A stretch of DNA of 64,000 bases, from the NCBI RefSeq assembly GCF_018304945.1, contig NZ_JAGQEE010000001.1:1426001-1490000 (forward strand). Direction: 5' to 3'. A program made the position numbers and the translations under genes. The notes beneath the pieces were generated by a model, which saw only the letters and a program-made list of their open reading frames with translations, ran no database searches and was not told where the DNA came from. Of this stretch, positions 34,581 through 44,103 are shown piece by piece. The first letter of the stretch is position 1; each line of letters opens with the position of its first letter. The stretch comes from Collimonas humicola (GTDB taxonomy: Bacteria; Pseudomonadota; Gammaproteobacteria; Burkholderiales; Burkholderiaceae_D).

Positions 34581-35339
34581 TTAGCCGCGGCCGATGAACG
34601 GCATATTGGTCGCCATCACCGTCATGAACTGAACGTTCGCATCCAGCGGCAGGCTCGCCATGTAGAGCACCGCATTGGCGACGTTTTCCACCGACATGGT
34701 CGGCTCCACCGCCACCTGGCCATTGGCTTGCAGGATGCCCTGCTCCATCCGTTCCGTCATGTCGGTAGCGGCATTGCCGATGTCGATCTGGCCGCAGGCG
34801 ATATTGTATTTGCGGCCATCCAGCGACGTCGACTTGGTCAGGCCGGTGATGGCGTGCTTGGTGGCGGTATAGGCCACCGAATTCGGCCGCGGCACATGCG
34901 CGGCGATCGAGCCGTTGTTGATGATGCGGCCGCCGCCAGGCGTTTGCGCCTTCATGATCTTGAACGCTTCCTGCGTGCACAGGAAGGCGCCAGTCAGGTT
35001 GACGTCGACCGATGCCTTCCACTGGGCGAAATCAACTTCCTCCAACGACGCCGATTTGGTGAAGATGCCGGCATTGTTGAACAGCAGATCCAGGCGGCCG
35101 AACTGTTCGCCGGCCTTGGCAAACAACGCCTTGACCGATGCCGGATCGCTGACATCCGCCGATACCGGCAAGGCATGCGCCGCCAGCGCGCCGGCGGCCG
35201 CCATCGTCTCCTCCAGCGCCGCAATGCGCCGCCCCGCCAGCACCACGCTGTAATCGTTGCGCAGCAGCGCCAGGGCGATGTGCTTACCGATGCCGGAACC
35301 GGCGCCGGTGACTAATGCGACTTTCTTGCTGACTGCCAT
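34581..35339 (-). CDS. Short-chain dehydrogenase/reductase
   Basis: A 252-residue classical SDR: cofactor motif [19 protein letters not shown], catalytic Ser in [11 protein letters not shown] and [14 protein letters not shown]. The start at 35339 is chosen because AGGAG lies eight bases upstream, whereas the ATG at 35345 is too close to it. The loop [12 protein letters not shown] after the cofactor motif suggests NADP preference. The alcohol/ketone substrate is unknown. It is divergent from the amino-acid transporter operon. Confidence 0.88.
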   Translation of the reverse strand: MAVSKKVALVTGAGSGIGKHIALALLRNDYSVVLAGRRIAALEETMAAAGALAAHALPVSADVSDPASVKALFAKAGEQFGRLDLLFNNAGIFTKSASLEEVDFAQWKASVDVNLTGAFLCTQEAFKIMKAQTPGGGRIINNGSIAAHVPRPNSVAYTATKHAITGLTKSTSLDGRKYNIACGQIDIGNAATDMTERMEQGILQANGQVAVEPTMSVENVANAVLYMASLPLDANVQFMTVMATNMPFIGRG

Positions 35340-35558
35340 TTCCATGCTCCTGGGTGGTTGTTTTCCTTATTCTAACGATGTTTCGCCTCAAGCCTGTCGC
35401 CCGCCCCGGCATCGCTTGCAAACTTGTAATAATCAAATGCGACTTTGGTCGTTCACTCAGTGATTTTGTTTTGTTAATCTGCCCTGCATGGCGCGCGATT
35501 TTTCGAGCGGCCTGAACAACGGGAACAAACGGAAACATCAACCAGGGACCACAACAAT

Positions 35559-36374
35559 ATGAAATCAACTGCCATCTTATTCGCCGGCCTGACGCTGCTG
35601 TCTGGCCTGGCCCATGCCGACAAACTGGACGACATCAAGAAAGCCGGCGTGCTGCGCGTCGCCACTTTCGACGGCAATCCGCCGTTCGGCTTTGTCGACC
35701 AGAAGACCAATACAATCATCGGCCTGGACGTCGACTACGCCAACGCCGTCGCCAGGAAACTCGGCGTCAAGGTCGAACTGGTGCCGACCAATCCGGCTAA
35801 CCGGATTCCCTTGCTGACATCGGGCAAAGTCGACCTGGTATTCGCCAATTTCACCATCAATCCCGAGCGCGCCCAGGTGATCGATTTCAGCATCCCCTAT
35901 TTCGCCTCCGGCCAGCAGTTCTTGAGCAAGAAAGGCGTGCTCAAAACGGCTTCCCAGATTCCCGAGCTGCGCATAGGCACCGACAAGGGCACCACCATGG
36001 AAACCACCTTGCGCGAGAAATATCCGGCTGCCAAGGTCGTGCTGTACGACGATACGCCGTTCGCCCTGGCCGCCCTGCGCAATGGCAACGTGCAGGCGAT
36101 CACCCAGGATGGCTCCAAGCTGATTGCGCTGCTGGCCAACATCCCGGACAAGGAAAAATATGAAATCCCGGCCTTCGCCATTTCTGAAGAATACGAGGGC
36201 GTCGGCGTGCCCAAGGGCGAAACCCGGCTGGTGAATACGCTCAACGACACCCTCCGTGGATTTGAAAAAGATGGCACCGCCCTCAAGATCTATGACAAAT
36301 GGTTCGGCCCCGACAGCAAATCCCCGCTGCCGCGCCTGTTCAAGATCGGCGACACCAGGCTGAGCCAGAACTGA
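35559..36374 (+). CDS. Amino-acid ABC transporter solute-binding protein
   Basis: A 271-residue periplasmic protein: signal peptide (MKSTAILFAGLTLLSGLAHA), then the SBP_bac_3 pattern LRVATFDGNPPFGFVDQKTN, GLDVDYANAVARKLGVKVEL, VDLVFANFTINPERAQVIDF and YEGVGVPKGETRLVNTLND. It delivers polar amino acids to the two permeases downstream. A terminator-like hairpin between it and the permeases would leave binding protein in excess. The exact amino acid cannot be read from the sequence. Confidence 0.9.
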   Translation: MKSTAILFAGLTLLSGLAHADKLDDIKKAGVLRVATFDGNPPFGFVDQKTNTIIGLDVDYANAVARKLGVKVELVPTNPANRIPLLTSGKVDLVFANFTINPERAQVIDFSIPYFASGQQFLSKKGVLKTASQIPELRIGTDKGTTMETTLREKYPAAKVVLYDDTPFALAALRNGNVQAITQDGSKLIALLANIPDKEKYEIPAFAISEEYEGVGVPKGETRLVNTLNDTLRGFEKDGTALKIYDKWFGPDSKSPLPRLFKIGDTRLSQN

Positions 36375-36430
36375 CCGATCTCCTGCGATTTTCTCCTGCG
36401 CTTTTCTCCTGTTCTCCTGATGTCTGTCTT

Positions 36431-36466
36431 GCACTGGCCATCCTTGCGGGTTGCCAGTGTTTTTTT
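36431..36466 (+). terminator. Terminator/attenuator between binding protein and permeases
   Basis: CACTGGC and GCCAGTG (36432-36438 with 36453-36459) form a stem followed by seven Ts. Partial read-through would supply the permease genes. Confidence 0.8.
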
Positions 36467-36507
36467 GTTTGCGGCCGTTCAGGCCCGTGGTTGGCTGTGA
36501 AGTAAAA

Positions 36508-37266
36508 ATGACTGAATTTCAATCGCTGCTGGGGCAGGCGCTGGCCCCCGAATACCTGGGCTGGCTGGCGGACGGCTTGTGGATGACATTGCACGTTTCC
36601 GCCGTGGTCGCCCTGCTTTCTACCTTGCTGGGCATCGCGATCGCCGCAGCGCGCTCCAACGGACGCCGCTGGCTGGCGCTGCCGGCTGCTGCTTTTCTTG
36701 CGGCATTCCGCAATACGCCGCTGCTGGTGCAATTGTTTTTCTGGTACTTCGGCGTCGCCAGCCTGCTGCCGGAAGGTTCGGGAGAATGGCTGAATACGGC
36801 GCATAGCCTGGCTCTCGGCAGCTACCTGACGCTAAGCTGGCCATCCTTCGAGCTGCTCTGCGCCGTGATCGGCCTGAGCCTGTATTGCGCCGCCTACGTC
36901 AGCGAAGAAATCCGCGCCGGCATGCGCGGCGTGGCGGCAGCCCAGCAACTGGCCGGCGCTGCGCTCGGCCTGACGCGCTGGCAGGTGCTGCGCTACGTAA
37001 TCCTGCCGCAGGCGATGCGGATCGCCCTGCCGCCGCTGCTGGGTCAGTACATGAATATCATCAAGAACACCTCGCTGACCATGGCGATCGGCCTGGCCGA
37101 GCTGTCCTATGTCTCGCGCCAGGTGGAGGCGCAGACCTTCAAGACCTTCCAGGCCTTTGGCGTGGCGACCTTGTTTTATATCGCGGTGATCGCCGTGCTG
37201 GAAATGACCGGGCAATTGCTGCAGCGGCGCCGGCGCCTGGCCATGACCGGGAACGCGCGGCGATGA
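36508..37266 (+). CDS. Amino-acid ABC transporter permease
   Basis: About 252 residues from the ATG at 36508 (MTEFQSLLGQALAPEYLGW). It has the His/Glu/Gln permease pattern: GLWMTLHVSAVVALLSTLLG, AFRNTPLLVQLFFWYFG and the EAA-like loop QQLAGAALGLTRWQVLRYVI followed by LPQAMRIALPPLLGQYMNI. Its last codons overlap the second permease gene (ATGA). An upstream in-frame start at 36451 would lie in the terminator loop and is unlikely. Confidence 0.9.
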   Translation: MTEFQSLLGQALAPEYLGWLADGLWMTLHVSAVVALLSTLLGIAIAAARSNGRRWLALPAAAFLAAFRNTPLLVQLFFWYFGVASLLPEGSGEWLNTAHSLALGSYLTLSWPSFELLCAVIGLSLYCAAYVSEEIRAGMRGVAAAQQLAGAALGLTRWQVLRYVILPQAMRIALPPLLGQYMNIIKNTSLTMAIGLAELSYVSRQVEAQTFKTFQAFGVATLFYIAVIAVLEMTGQLLQRRRRLAMTGNARR

Positions 37267-37982
37267 GCATGCAATTCAGCATCTTGACGGACAACCTGCC
37301 TTACCTACTGTGGGGCGCTTATCCCGACGGGCCGCTGGGCGGCGCTGCCTTGACCGTATTGCTGAGCCTGGGCTCGGCGCTGGCGTCGGCAGGGCTGGGG
37401 TTGCTGCTGGGGATAGGCTTGTCGATGTCGCGCGGCTTCCCTAATTTTCTGCTGACTGCGGTGATCGGATTCTTCCGGGCCATTCCGGTGCTGATGCTGA
37501 TTTTCTGGACCTATTTTCTGTTGCCGGTTGTGTTTCATATCGATGTGCCGGGGGTGTTGTCGGTGATGTGCGCCCTGGCGCTGGTCGGCGGCGCTTATCT
37601 GGCGCATTCGGTGCATGCGGGGATCAGCGGCATCGGCTGCGGGCAGTGGGATGCGGGGCTGTCGCTGGGGATGACGCGGGTGGCGGTGTTGCGGCATATC
37701 GTGCTGCCGCAGGCTTTGCAGATGATGCTGCCGTCTTTCATTAATCAATGGGTGACCTTGATCAAGGATAGTTCGCTGGCGTATATCGTCGGGGTCGGCG
37801 AGTTGTCGTTCGTGGCGGCGCAGGTCAACAGCCGGGTGATGATTTATCCGGCGGAGATATTCATGTTTATCGGCTTGATTTATTTTCTGTTGTGTTCGGG
37901 GCTGGGGTGGTTTGCGCATTGGGTGGCTGCCTATTTCCGCCCGGCGCGGGATATGCGGATAACTCAGGCTGCCGCTATCTGA
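37263..37982 (+). CDS. Amino-acid ABC transporter permease (second)
   Basis: A 239-residue permease partner: GAALTVLLSLGSALASAGLG, GFFRAIPVLMLIFWTYFLLP, GQWDAGLSLGMTRVAVLRHI followed by VLPQALQMMLPSFINQW. The ATG overlaps the stop of the first permease by four bases. No ATPase gene of this importer follows within the window; REP and structured repeats begin instead, so the ATPase must be elsewhere or was lost. Confidence 0.9.
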   Translation: MSMQFSILTDNLPYLLWGAYPDGPLGGAALTVLLSLGSALASAGLGLLLGIGLSMSRGFPNFLLTAVIGFFRAIPVLMLIFWTYFLLPVVFHIDVPGVLSVMCALALVGGAYLAHSVHAGISGIGCGQWDAGLSLGMTRVAVLRHIVLPQALQMMLPSFINQWVTLIKDSSLAYIVGVGELSFVAAQVNSRVMIYPAEIFMFIGLIYFLLCSGLGWFAHWVAAYFRPARDMRITQAAAI

Positions 37983-38088
37983 TTGTGGCTGTGGCTTCGT
38001 GGTATTCGGTCGGATATTTTTATCGGGATTATTTACCACCGCGATTTACGGCCGTTGCGTGATTTCCGTTTTACCCCCTCTTCGCTTA

Positions 38089-38151
38089 GTTAATTAGGGT
38101 CAGAGTTTTTTTTCGCGGCCTTTTGCGAAAATTACTCTGACCCTAATTAAC
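38089..38151. repeat. REP hairpin F
   Basis: Perfect 18-bp arms GTTAATTAGGGTCAGAGT (38089-38106) and its complement (38134-38151), with TTTCGC/GCGAAA inside. The outer bases again differ from the other copies on both arms together. Confidence 0.9.
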
Positions 38152-38455
38152 GGGCTACGGAGTACATGCGGCGACATTCGACTCACGGTTCGTGCGTAAC
38201 TAAACCGGTTGCTACTCCGTGGATGCTTGCCGGGAGCGGCCCGGCAGCCGCTCACTTTCTTTTGCTTCGCCAAAAGAAAGTAAGCAAAGAAAAGGCGACC
38301 GCAAAGCCGTTGCCCTCCCTTCGGGAGGGTTCCCAAATCCGGCGCGCGCCAGTCGGGTGAGGGGCAAAACTCGCCTTCGGCTCAAACATGCCCCTCACAA
38401 TTCCCGGCTGACACGCGTCGGATTTGGCAACGTCTCAATGCGGAACACGTCAAAA
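38152..38455 (-). repeat. Structured composite repeat, inverted copy
   Basis: The reverse complement matches 3584-3877 almost throughout, including the 11-bp hairpin (38254-38264 with 38271-38281, loop CTTCGC), the GCCGGG hairpin, the nested GTGAGGGGCA/TGCCCCTCAC arms and outer arms at about 38333-38357 and 38403-38428. The REP hairpin is at the same end relative to the body as in copy 1, so body plus REP behave as one element of about 360 bases. Confidence 0.85.
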
Positions 38456-38630
38456 GCAACTGCAACTGCAACTGCAACTTCAAAAGCAACAGCAAAATCG
38501 ACACCGCGACCTTGGCTAAGCTAATCGAGCATTGCCATTGCTTTTTAGATAAAACGCAAGAATAAGCAACACAATCACCCGCAAAGAAAATGAAATATTA
38601 GCCGAATTGACTAAATCCAGATTGAATTTA

Positions 38631-38650
38631 TACTGTACATACATACAGTA
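38631..38650. promoter_or_regulatory. LexA (SOS) box upstream of imuA
   Basis: CTGTACATACATACAG fits the CTGT-N8-ACAG LexA consensus exactly, flanked by TA on both sides. It lies 43 bases before the imuA ATG, as expected for DNA-damage induction. Confidence 0.9.
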
Positions 38651-38692
38651 TAATATCTTCTCTCTTAAGTTTTTCCTTACCTCCATTTAGTC

Positions 38693-39472
38693 ATGCCTCT
38701 CTCTGCCAGCGCTTCATCCAACCTTGCCGCTGCGGTTCAGTCGGTTGTTTCGACTTTGCCGCATGCCTTGTGGCGGGCGGATCAGATGGGGAATTATCAG
38801 GGGGTGGTTACGGCTTCCGGTTATGCGGCGCTGGACCGGGAATTGCCGAATGGGGGCTGGCCGCATTCGGCGCTGATCGAACTGCTGCTGCATCAGAGCG
38901 GCTGCGGCGAGATGCGGCTGCTTCAGCCGGCTTTGCTGCAAATTGCGCAACAGCGGCGGATCGTGCTGCTGCAGCCGCCGCATTTGCCGCAGCTGGCGGC
39001 CTGGGAAGGCGCCGGGCTGGCCAGCGAGAAATTGCTTTGGATTAAGACCGCTCGCAGCACCGATGCGCTATGGTCGGCGGAACAGGTCTTGCGCAACGGC
39101 AGCTGCGGCGCGCTGCTGATGTGGCAGTCGCATATCCGTGGCGAGGCCTTGCGCCGCCTGCATCTGGCGGCGCAGGCCAGCGACACCGTGTTGTGGATGA
39201 TCCGTCCGCTCAGCGCCGCCCATGAGTCGTCGCCCTCGCCCTTGCGCCTGTCCTTGCTGCCGGCGCGCAATGGCGTCGAGATCCAGCTGCTCAAGCGTAA
39301 AGGCCCTCAGCATGAACACGCTTTCTACTTGCCGCTGCCGCCCATCGTTCCCGAAATCGGCGCGGCTGCGCCTACTTTGTTAAACCCTCCGGCAACACCT
39401 CATCATGGCACTCTGGATAGGCATACATCTCCCGCTGTTGGCGCTGGAAACCTTGCGCCCGCGCTGGTCTAA
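38693..39472 (+). CDS. imuA: Translesion synthesis protein ImuA (SulA/RecA-like)
   Basis: A 259-residue RecA/SulA-related protein: HALWRADQMGNY, LDRELPNGGWPHSALIELLL (the conserved opening of ImuA), GEMRLLQPALLQIAQQRRIV and ALLMWQSHIRGEALRRLHLA. ImuA works with ImuB and DnaE2 in induced mutagenesis. It heads the cassette behind a LexA box and overlaps imuB by 68 bases. Confidence 0.92.
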   Translation: MPLSASASSNLAAAVQSVVSTLPHALWRADQMGNYQGVVTASGYAALDRELPNGGWPHSALIELLLHQSGCGEMRLLQPALLQIAQQRRIVLLQPPHLPQLAAWEGAGLASEKLLWIKTARSTDALWSAEQVLRNGSCGALLMWQSHIRGEALRRLHLAAQASDTVLWMIRPLSAAHESSPSPLRLSLLPARNGVEIQLLKRKGPQHEHAFYLPLPPIVPEIGAAAPTLLNPPATPHHGTLDRHTSPAVGAGNLAPALV

Positions 39473-40895
39473 GCCTTGCATGTTCGCGGTGCTGGAACAT
39501 GAGCAGGTACTGGCCATGAGCGCCAGCGCGGCCGCCGCCGGCGTGCGGCCGGGCATGCGCCGCGGCGGCGTGCTGGCGCTGGCGCCGGAAGCCTTGCTGT
39601 GCGAGCGCGCAATGATCCGTGAACAAGGCGCGCGCGACGATATCGCGCTGACCCTGCTGCAATACACGCCGGAAGTCGCGCATGCCGAAGAGGACTCGCT
39701 GCTGCTCGACGTCAGCGCCAGCTTGAGCGCTTTCGGCGGCCGCCTGGCGCTGTGCCGCCGCATCCGCGACAGCATCCAGGCACTCGGCTTCAGTCCCCGG
39801 CTCAGCATGGCGCCGACCGCCCAGGGAGCATGGCTGCTGGCGCGCTTTCGGCGCCGCCATCGCAATCCTCCCTTGCCGCGGCAACGGCGCAGCCTGGGCA
39901 TGGCCAGCATGCAGCGCCGGCTGGATGCGCTGCCGTTCGTGATCCTGCCGGCGGCCCGCCCCTACCAGGAATGGCTGGCCGGCATCGGCTGCCAGACCTT
40001 GGCCGATCTGCGCAAGCTGCCGCGCGCCGGCTTGCAGCGGCGCAGCGACCAGCAGCTGCTGGCCAGCCTGGACCGCGCCTACGGCACAGCGCCGGAAATC
40101 TTCGACTGGGTGCAACCGCCGCCGGCTTTTTCCGCCTGGCTGGAACTGCCGGACCGCGTCGAGCATGCCGAGGCAGTGCTGTTCGCCGCGCGCCGCTTGG
40201 TGCTGCAGATGACCGGCTGGCTGGTGGCGCAGCAGCTGGCGGTCTCCTGTTTCCTGCTGTCGCTGGAACATGAACGCGGCCGCCAGGCGATTGCGCCGAC
40301 GCCGCTGGAAATTTCCCTGGCCGAAGCCGCCTGGCATGAAGAACATCTGCTGCGCTTGCTGAAAGAACGACTGGGCCGATTGCAGCTGGAGGCGCCGGTG
40401 ATCGCCTTGCGCTTGCAAGCCACGCAGGTAGCTCCCATGCTGCCGCCGACCGCCTCGCTGTTTCCCGAACCGGGCGGCACGCCCGGCGCCTACGCCCGCT
40501 TGCTGGAACTGCTAAGCGCGCGGCTGGGCAGCGAAAATGTGCTGCAGCCTGCGGCCCAAGCCGATCACCGGCCGGAAGTGGCGAATGCCTGGCAAGCCGC
40601 TACCGCCCAAGGCCGCCGGACGCCAGACGAGAACAGACGCGCACTCCCGCCCGCGCGTCCGTTCTGGCTGTTGCAGGCGCCGCTGGCCTTGACGGTACGC
40701 AATCACCGCCCCTTCTACAGCTCCCCTTTGCGGTTGCTGGCCGGTCCTGAGCGCATCGAATGCAGCTGGTGGGACGGCGTGGCGGCGATGCGCGATTATT
40801 TCGTCGCGGAAGGCGAAGACGCCGCTTGCTACTGGATCTACCGGCAGCGCAGCGGCGATGAAGTCCACTGGTTCCTGCATGGCTTGTTCGCCTGA
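39405..40895 (+). CDS. imuB: Y-family polymerase-like protein ImuB
   Basis: A 496-residue Y-family relative: MALWIGIHLPLLALETLRPR, VLAMSASAAAAGVRPGMRRG, SLLLDVSASLSAFGGRLAL and, at the C-terminus, PFWLLQAPLALTVRN and the IECSWWDG block. ImuB proteins lack the catalytic acidic residues of true Y-family polymerases and act as adaptors to the beta clamp and DnaE2; the opening MALWIGI, where polymerases have an acidic DxD-like start, agrees. The gene lies between imuA and dnaE2 with 16 bases to the latter. Confidence 0.93.
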   Translation: MALWIGIHLPLLALETLRPRWSKPCMFAVLEHEQVLAMSASAAAAGVRPGMRRGGVLALAPEALLCERAMIREQGARDDIALTLLQYTPEVAHAEEDSLLLDVSASLSAFGGRLALCRRIRDSIQALGFSPRLSMAPTAQGAWLLARFRRRHRNPPLPRQRRSLGMASMQRRLDALPFVILPAARPYQEWLAGIGCQTLADLRKLPRAGLQRRSDQQLLASLDRAYGTAPEIFDWVQPPPAFSAWLELPDRVEHAEAVLFAARRLVLQMTGWLVAQQLAVSCFLLSLEHERGRQAIAPTPLEISLAEAAWHEEHLLRLLKERLGRLQLEAPVIALRLQATQVAPMLPPTASLFPEPGGTPGAYARLLELLSARLGSENVLQPAAQADHRPEVANAWQAATAQGRRTPDENRRALPPARPFWLLQAPLALTVRNHRPFYSSPLRLLAGPERIECSWWDGVAAMRDYFVAEGEDAACYWIYRQRSGDEVHWFLHGLFA

Positions 40896-40911
40896 CGCCA
40901 AGGAATAAGCC

Positions 40912-43900
40912 ATGGATGAGATCAAGCCCAATCCCTCGCTCTCAGATATCGTTCCGGGCTCGCTGCCGGAATACGCAGAGCTGCAATGCGTTTCCAACTT
41001 CAGCTTCCTGCGCGGCGCTTCGCATCCCGAGGAACTGGTGGAACGCGCGGCCCAGCTCGATTACCGGGCGCTGGCGCTGACCGATGAATGCTCGCTGGCC
41101 GGCGTCGTGCGCGCCCATGTGGCAGCCAAGGCACATCACCTGCAGCTGCTGATCGGCAGCCAGTTCCAGCTGCATGAAGCCGACGGCAGCCCGGCCTTTT
41201 CATTGATTGCACTGGCGCAGAACCGCGAAGGCTACGGCAACCTGTCGGAACTGATCACGCTGGCGCGCAGCCGCGCCGGCAAAGGCCATTACCTGCTGAC
41301 GCCGCAAGACCTGGACAACCCCGAGGCCGACAACGCCCATCTGCGCCAGCTGCCCGACTGCCTGCTGATCCTGCTGCCCGCGCATGGCATAGGCAGCGCC
41401 ACGCTGATGCAGCAGGCGGCCTGGCTGCACGCCAATTTCCCCGGCCGCTGCTGGCTCGGCCTGACCTTGCTGCATCAGGCCGGCGACGAACGGCAACGCG
41501 CTGTCGTCGAGCAGGTCGCGCAGGCGCAAGGCTTGCCGGTGGTGGCGACCGGCGATGTCTGCATGCACCGGCGTTCGCGCAAGCCGCTGCAGGATACGAT
41601 GACGGCGATCCGCATCGGCAAGCCGGTCGCCAACTGCGGCTATGCGCTGGCGCCCAACGCCGAACAGCATCTGCGCGCCCGGCTGCGGCTGGCCAACCTG
41701 TATCCGGCGGCGGCGCTGGCGTCCAGCGTCGAGATTGCCAGCAAGTGCCGCTTCTCGCTGGATGAACTGCGCTATGAATATCCGGATGAAGTGGTGCCGG
41801 CCGGCCATAGCGCCGCCAGTTACCTGCGCCAGCAAACCTATCTCGGCGCGCGGCGGCGCTACGCCGATGAGATCCCGGCGGTTGTGCAGAACCAGCTGGA
41901 AGACGAGCTGGAGATCATCCATGCGCTGAAGTACGAATCCTATTTCCTGACGGTGTACGACATCGTCCAGTTCGCCCGCAGCAAGGAGATCCTGTGTCAG
42001 GGCCGCGGCTCGGCCGCCAATTCGGCGGTGTGCTACTGCCTCGGCATCACCGAAGTCGATCCCTCGCGCAGCACCTTGCTGTTCGGCCGTTTCATCAGCA
42101 AGGAGCGCGACGAGCCGCCCGACATCGATGTCGATTTCGAGCACCAGCGGCGCGAAGAAGTGATCCAGTACATCTATGAAAAATACGGCCGCCGCCGCGC
42201 CGCCCTGACCGCCGTGGTGATCAGCTACCGGCCGCGCAGCGTGCTGCGCGATGTCGGCAAGGCGCTCGGGGTCGATCCCGGCATGGTCGACCAGGTCGCC
42301 AAATCGCAGCGCTGGTGGGACGACAAGCAGCAGCTGCAGCAGAACTTCAGCGAACTGGGCATAGACCCCGATACGCCGATTGCCGAGCACTGGGCCGGGC
42401 TGTCGCATACGCTGATGGGTTTTCCGCGCCACCTGTCGCAGCACCCGGGCGGCTTCGTCATCTCGCGCGGCAAGCTCTCGCGGCTGGTGCCTATCGAGAA
42501 CGCGGCGATGCCGAACCGCAGCGTGGTGCAATGGGACAAGGACGACCTCGATGCGCTGCGCATCCTCAAGGTCGATGTGCTGGCGCTGGGCATGCTGTCG
42601 ATGCTGCAGCGGGCGCTGGCGATGGTCTCGCGCCAGCGCGGCGCGTCCTTTGAAATGCAGGATATCCCGCGCGAAGATCCGGCCACCTACGAGATGATTC
42701 GCCAGGCCGATACCATAGGCGTGTTCCAGATCGAAAGCCGGGCCCAGATGAGCATGCTGCCGCGCCTCAAGCCAAAGGAGTTCTATGACCTGGTGATCCA
42801 GGTCGCCATTGTCCGGCCCGGGCCGATCCAGGGCGGCATGGTGCATCCTTACCTGAAAAACCGGAAAAAGAAGCCGGAGGAAATCGATTACCCCAGCGAG
42901 GAATTAAAAGTAGCCTTGAAGCGCACCTTGGGAATACCGATTTTCCAGGAGCAGGTGATGCAAATCGCCGTCATCGCCGCCGGCTTCACCCAGGGCGAAG
43001 CGGACGATCTGCGCCGTTCGATGGCGGCCTGGAAGCGTAAAGGCGGACTGGAAAAATTCGAGCGCAAGCTGATCGACGGCATGGTCGCAAAAGAGTATAA
43101 AAAAGATTTCGCCGAAGCCATCTTCAAGCAGATCCAAGGCTTCGGCGAATACGGCTTCCCGGAAAGCCACGCCGCCAGTTTCGCCTTGCTGGCCTACGCC
43201 AGCTCCTGGCTCAAATGCCACGAACCGGAAGCCTTCCTGGCGGCGCTGCTGAACAGCCAGCCGATGGGTTTTTATTCGCCCTCGCAGCTGGTGCAGGATG
43301 CGCGCCGGCATGGCGTCGAAGTGCTGCCGGTGGATATCAACCGCAGCAACTGGGAAGCCGCGCTGGAGCCCACCGCATCGGCGCGGCCGGCAGTCAGGCT
43401 GGGACTCAGCCTGGTGCGCGGCCTGAGTTTCGACAATGCCGAAGCAATCGAAGCCGCGCGCGCGGTACGCCCCTTCAGCGACCTCAAGGACATGGCTTTG
43501 CGCACCGGCCTCAGGCGCGACCAGCTGCAGGCGCTGGCCGCCGCCGGCTCGCTCGCGCCGCTCTCCGGCAACCGCCGCCAGGTCTTGTGGCAAGCCTTGG
43601 TCAGCGCCCCAGAAAAAGGCTTGCTCAGGCCAGCCCAGGTCGACGAGGAAGAACTGCTGCTGGCGCCGCCGGGAGAAGCGGAGAACATCCTGCACGATTA
43701 CCACACGCTGGGCCTGACCCTGGGCCGCCATCCGCTGGCGTTGCTGCGGACGACCCTGAGCGCCAGGCGCTTCCTGCCGGCCGATGTGCTGAACACCTTT
43801 GCCGACGGCCAGCTGGCGCGCGCCTGCGGCATCGTCACGGTGCGCCAGCGCCCCGGCACGGCCAAGGGCGTGGTGTTCGTCACCCTGGAAGATGAAACCG

Positions 43901-44091
43901 GCACCGTCAACGTGATCGTCTGGCCGGACCTGGTGGACCGCCAGCGCAAGGAATTGCGGGGAGCGGCCTTGATGGGCGTGTATGGCGTCTGGCAAACCCA
44001 TGACGACGTCAGCCACCTGGTGGCAAAACGGCTGGTCGACCTGTCGCCGCTGCTAGGCAGGCTCGATACCAGCAGCCGCGACTTTCATTGA
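40912..44091 (+). CDS. dnaE2: Error-prone DNA polymerase DnaE2
   Basis: A 1059-residue C-family polymerase. A PHP domain opens the protein (YAELQCVSNFSFLRGASHPE, ALALTDECSLAGVVRAH). The catalytic Asp triad region is PPDIDVDFEHQRREEVIQ, preceded by the CQGRGSAANSAVCYCLGIT motif and followed by PIFQEQVMQIAVIAAGFTQG. An OB-fold near 950-1030 has VVFVTLEDETGTVNVIVWPD. Length and layout match the DnaE2 group that replicates past lesions in SOS mutagenesis with ImuA and ImuB. Confidence 0.95.
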   Translation: MDEIKPNPSLSDIVPGSLPEYAELQCVSNFSFLRGASHPEELVERAAQLDYRALALTDECSLAGVVRAHVAAKAHHLQLLIGSQFQLHEADGSPAFSLIALAQNREGYGNLSELITLARSRAGKGHYLLTPQDLDNPEADNAHLRQLPDCLLILLPAHGIGSATLMQQAAWLHANFPGRCWLGLTLLHQAGDERQRAVVEQVAQAQGLPVVATGDVCMHRRSRKPLQDTMTAIRIGKPVANCGYALAPNAEQHLRARLRLANLYPAAALASSVEIASKCRFSLDELRYEYPDEVVPAGHSAASYLRQQTYLGARRRYADEIPAVVQNQLEDELEIIHALKYESYFLTVYDIVQFARSKEILCQGRGSAANSAVCYCLGITEVDPSRSTLLFGRFISKERDEPPDIDVDFEHQRREEVIQYIYEKYGRRRAALTAVVISYRPRSVLRDVGKALGVDPGMVDQVAKSQRWWDDKQQLQQNFSELGIDPDTPIAEHWAGLSHTLMGFPRHLSQHPGGFVISRGKLSRLVPIENAAMPNRSVVQWDKDDLDALRILKVDVLALGMLSMLQRALAMVSRQRGASFEMQDIPREDPATYEMIRQADTIGVFQIESRAQMSMLPRLKPKEFYDLVIQVAIVRPGPIQGGMVHPYLKNRKKKPEEIDYPSEELKVALKRTLGIPIFQEQVMQIAVIAAGFTQGEADDLRRSMAAWKRKGGLEKFERKLIDGMVAKEYKKDFAEAIFKQIQGFGEYGFPESHAASFALLAYASSWLKCHEPEAFLAALLNSQPMGFYSPSQLVQDARRHGVEVLPVDINRSNWEAALEPTASARPAVRLGLSLVRGLSFDNAEAIEAARAVRPFSDLKDMALRTGLRRDQLQALAAAGSLAPLSGNRRQVLWQALVSAPEKGLLRPAQVDEEELLLAPPGEAENILHDYHTLGLTLGRHPLALLRTTLSARRFLPADVLNTFADGQLARACGIVTVRQRPGTAKGVVFVTLEDETGTVNVIVWPDLVDRQRKELRGAALMGVYGVWQTHDDVSHLVAKRLVDLSPLLGRLDTSSRDFH

Positions 44092-44103
44092 AGCGAAGGC
44101 GCG

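Larger units (their letters stand above)
37983..38692. other. Intergenic region with inverted composite repeat and imuA promoter
   Basis: About 710 bases without a gene. It contains REP hairpin F, the reverse copy of the structured repeat, a CAACTG-rich low-complexity tract (about 38455-38505) and the LexA-boxed promoter of the mutagenesis cassette. Confidence 0.7.

Noticed and set aside
41200-42846. 548-codon minus-strand open frame inside dnaE2
   Set aside because: Mirror of the polymerase gene; no start site or recognisable product.
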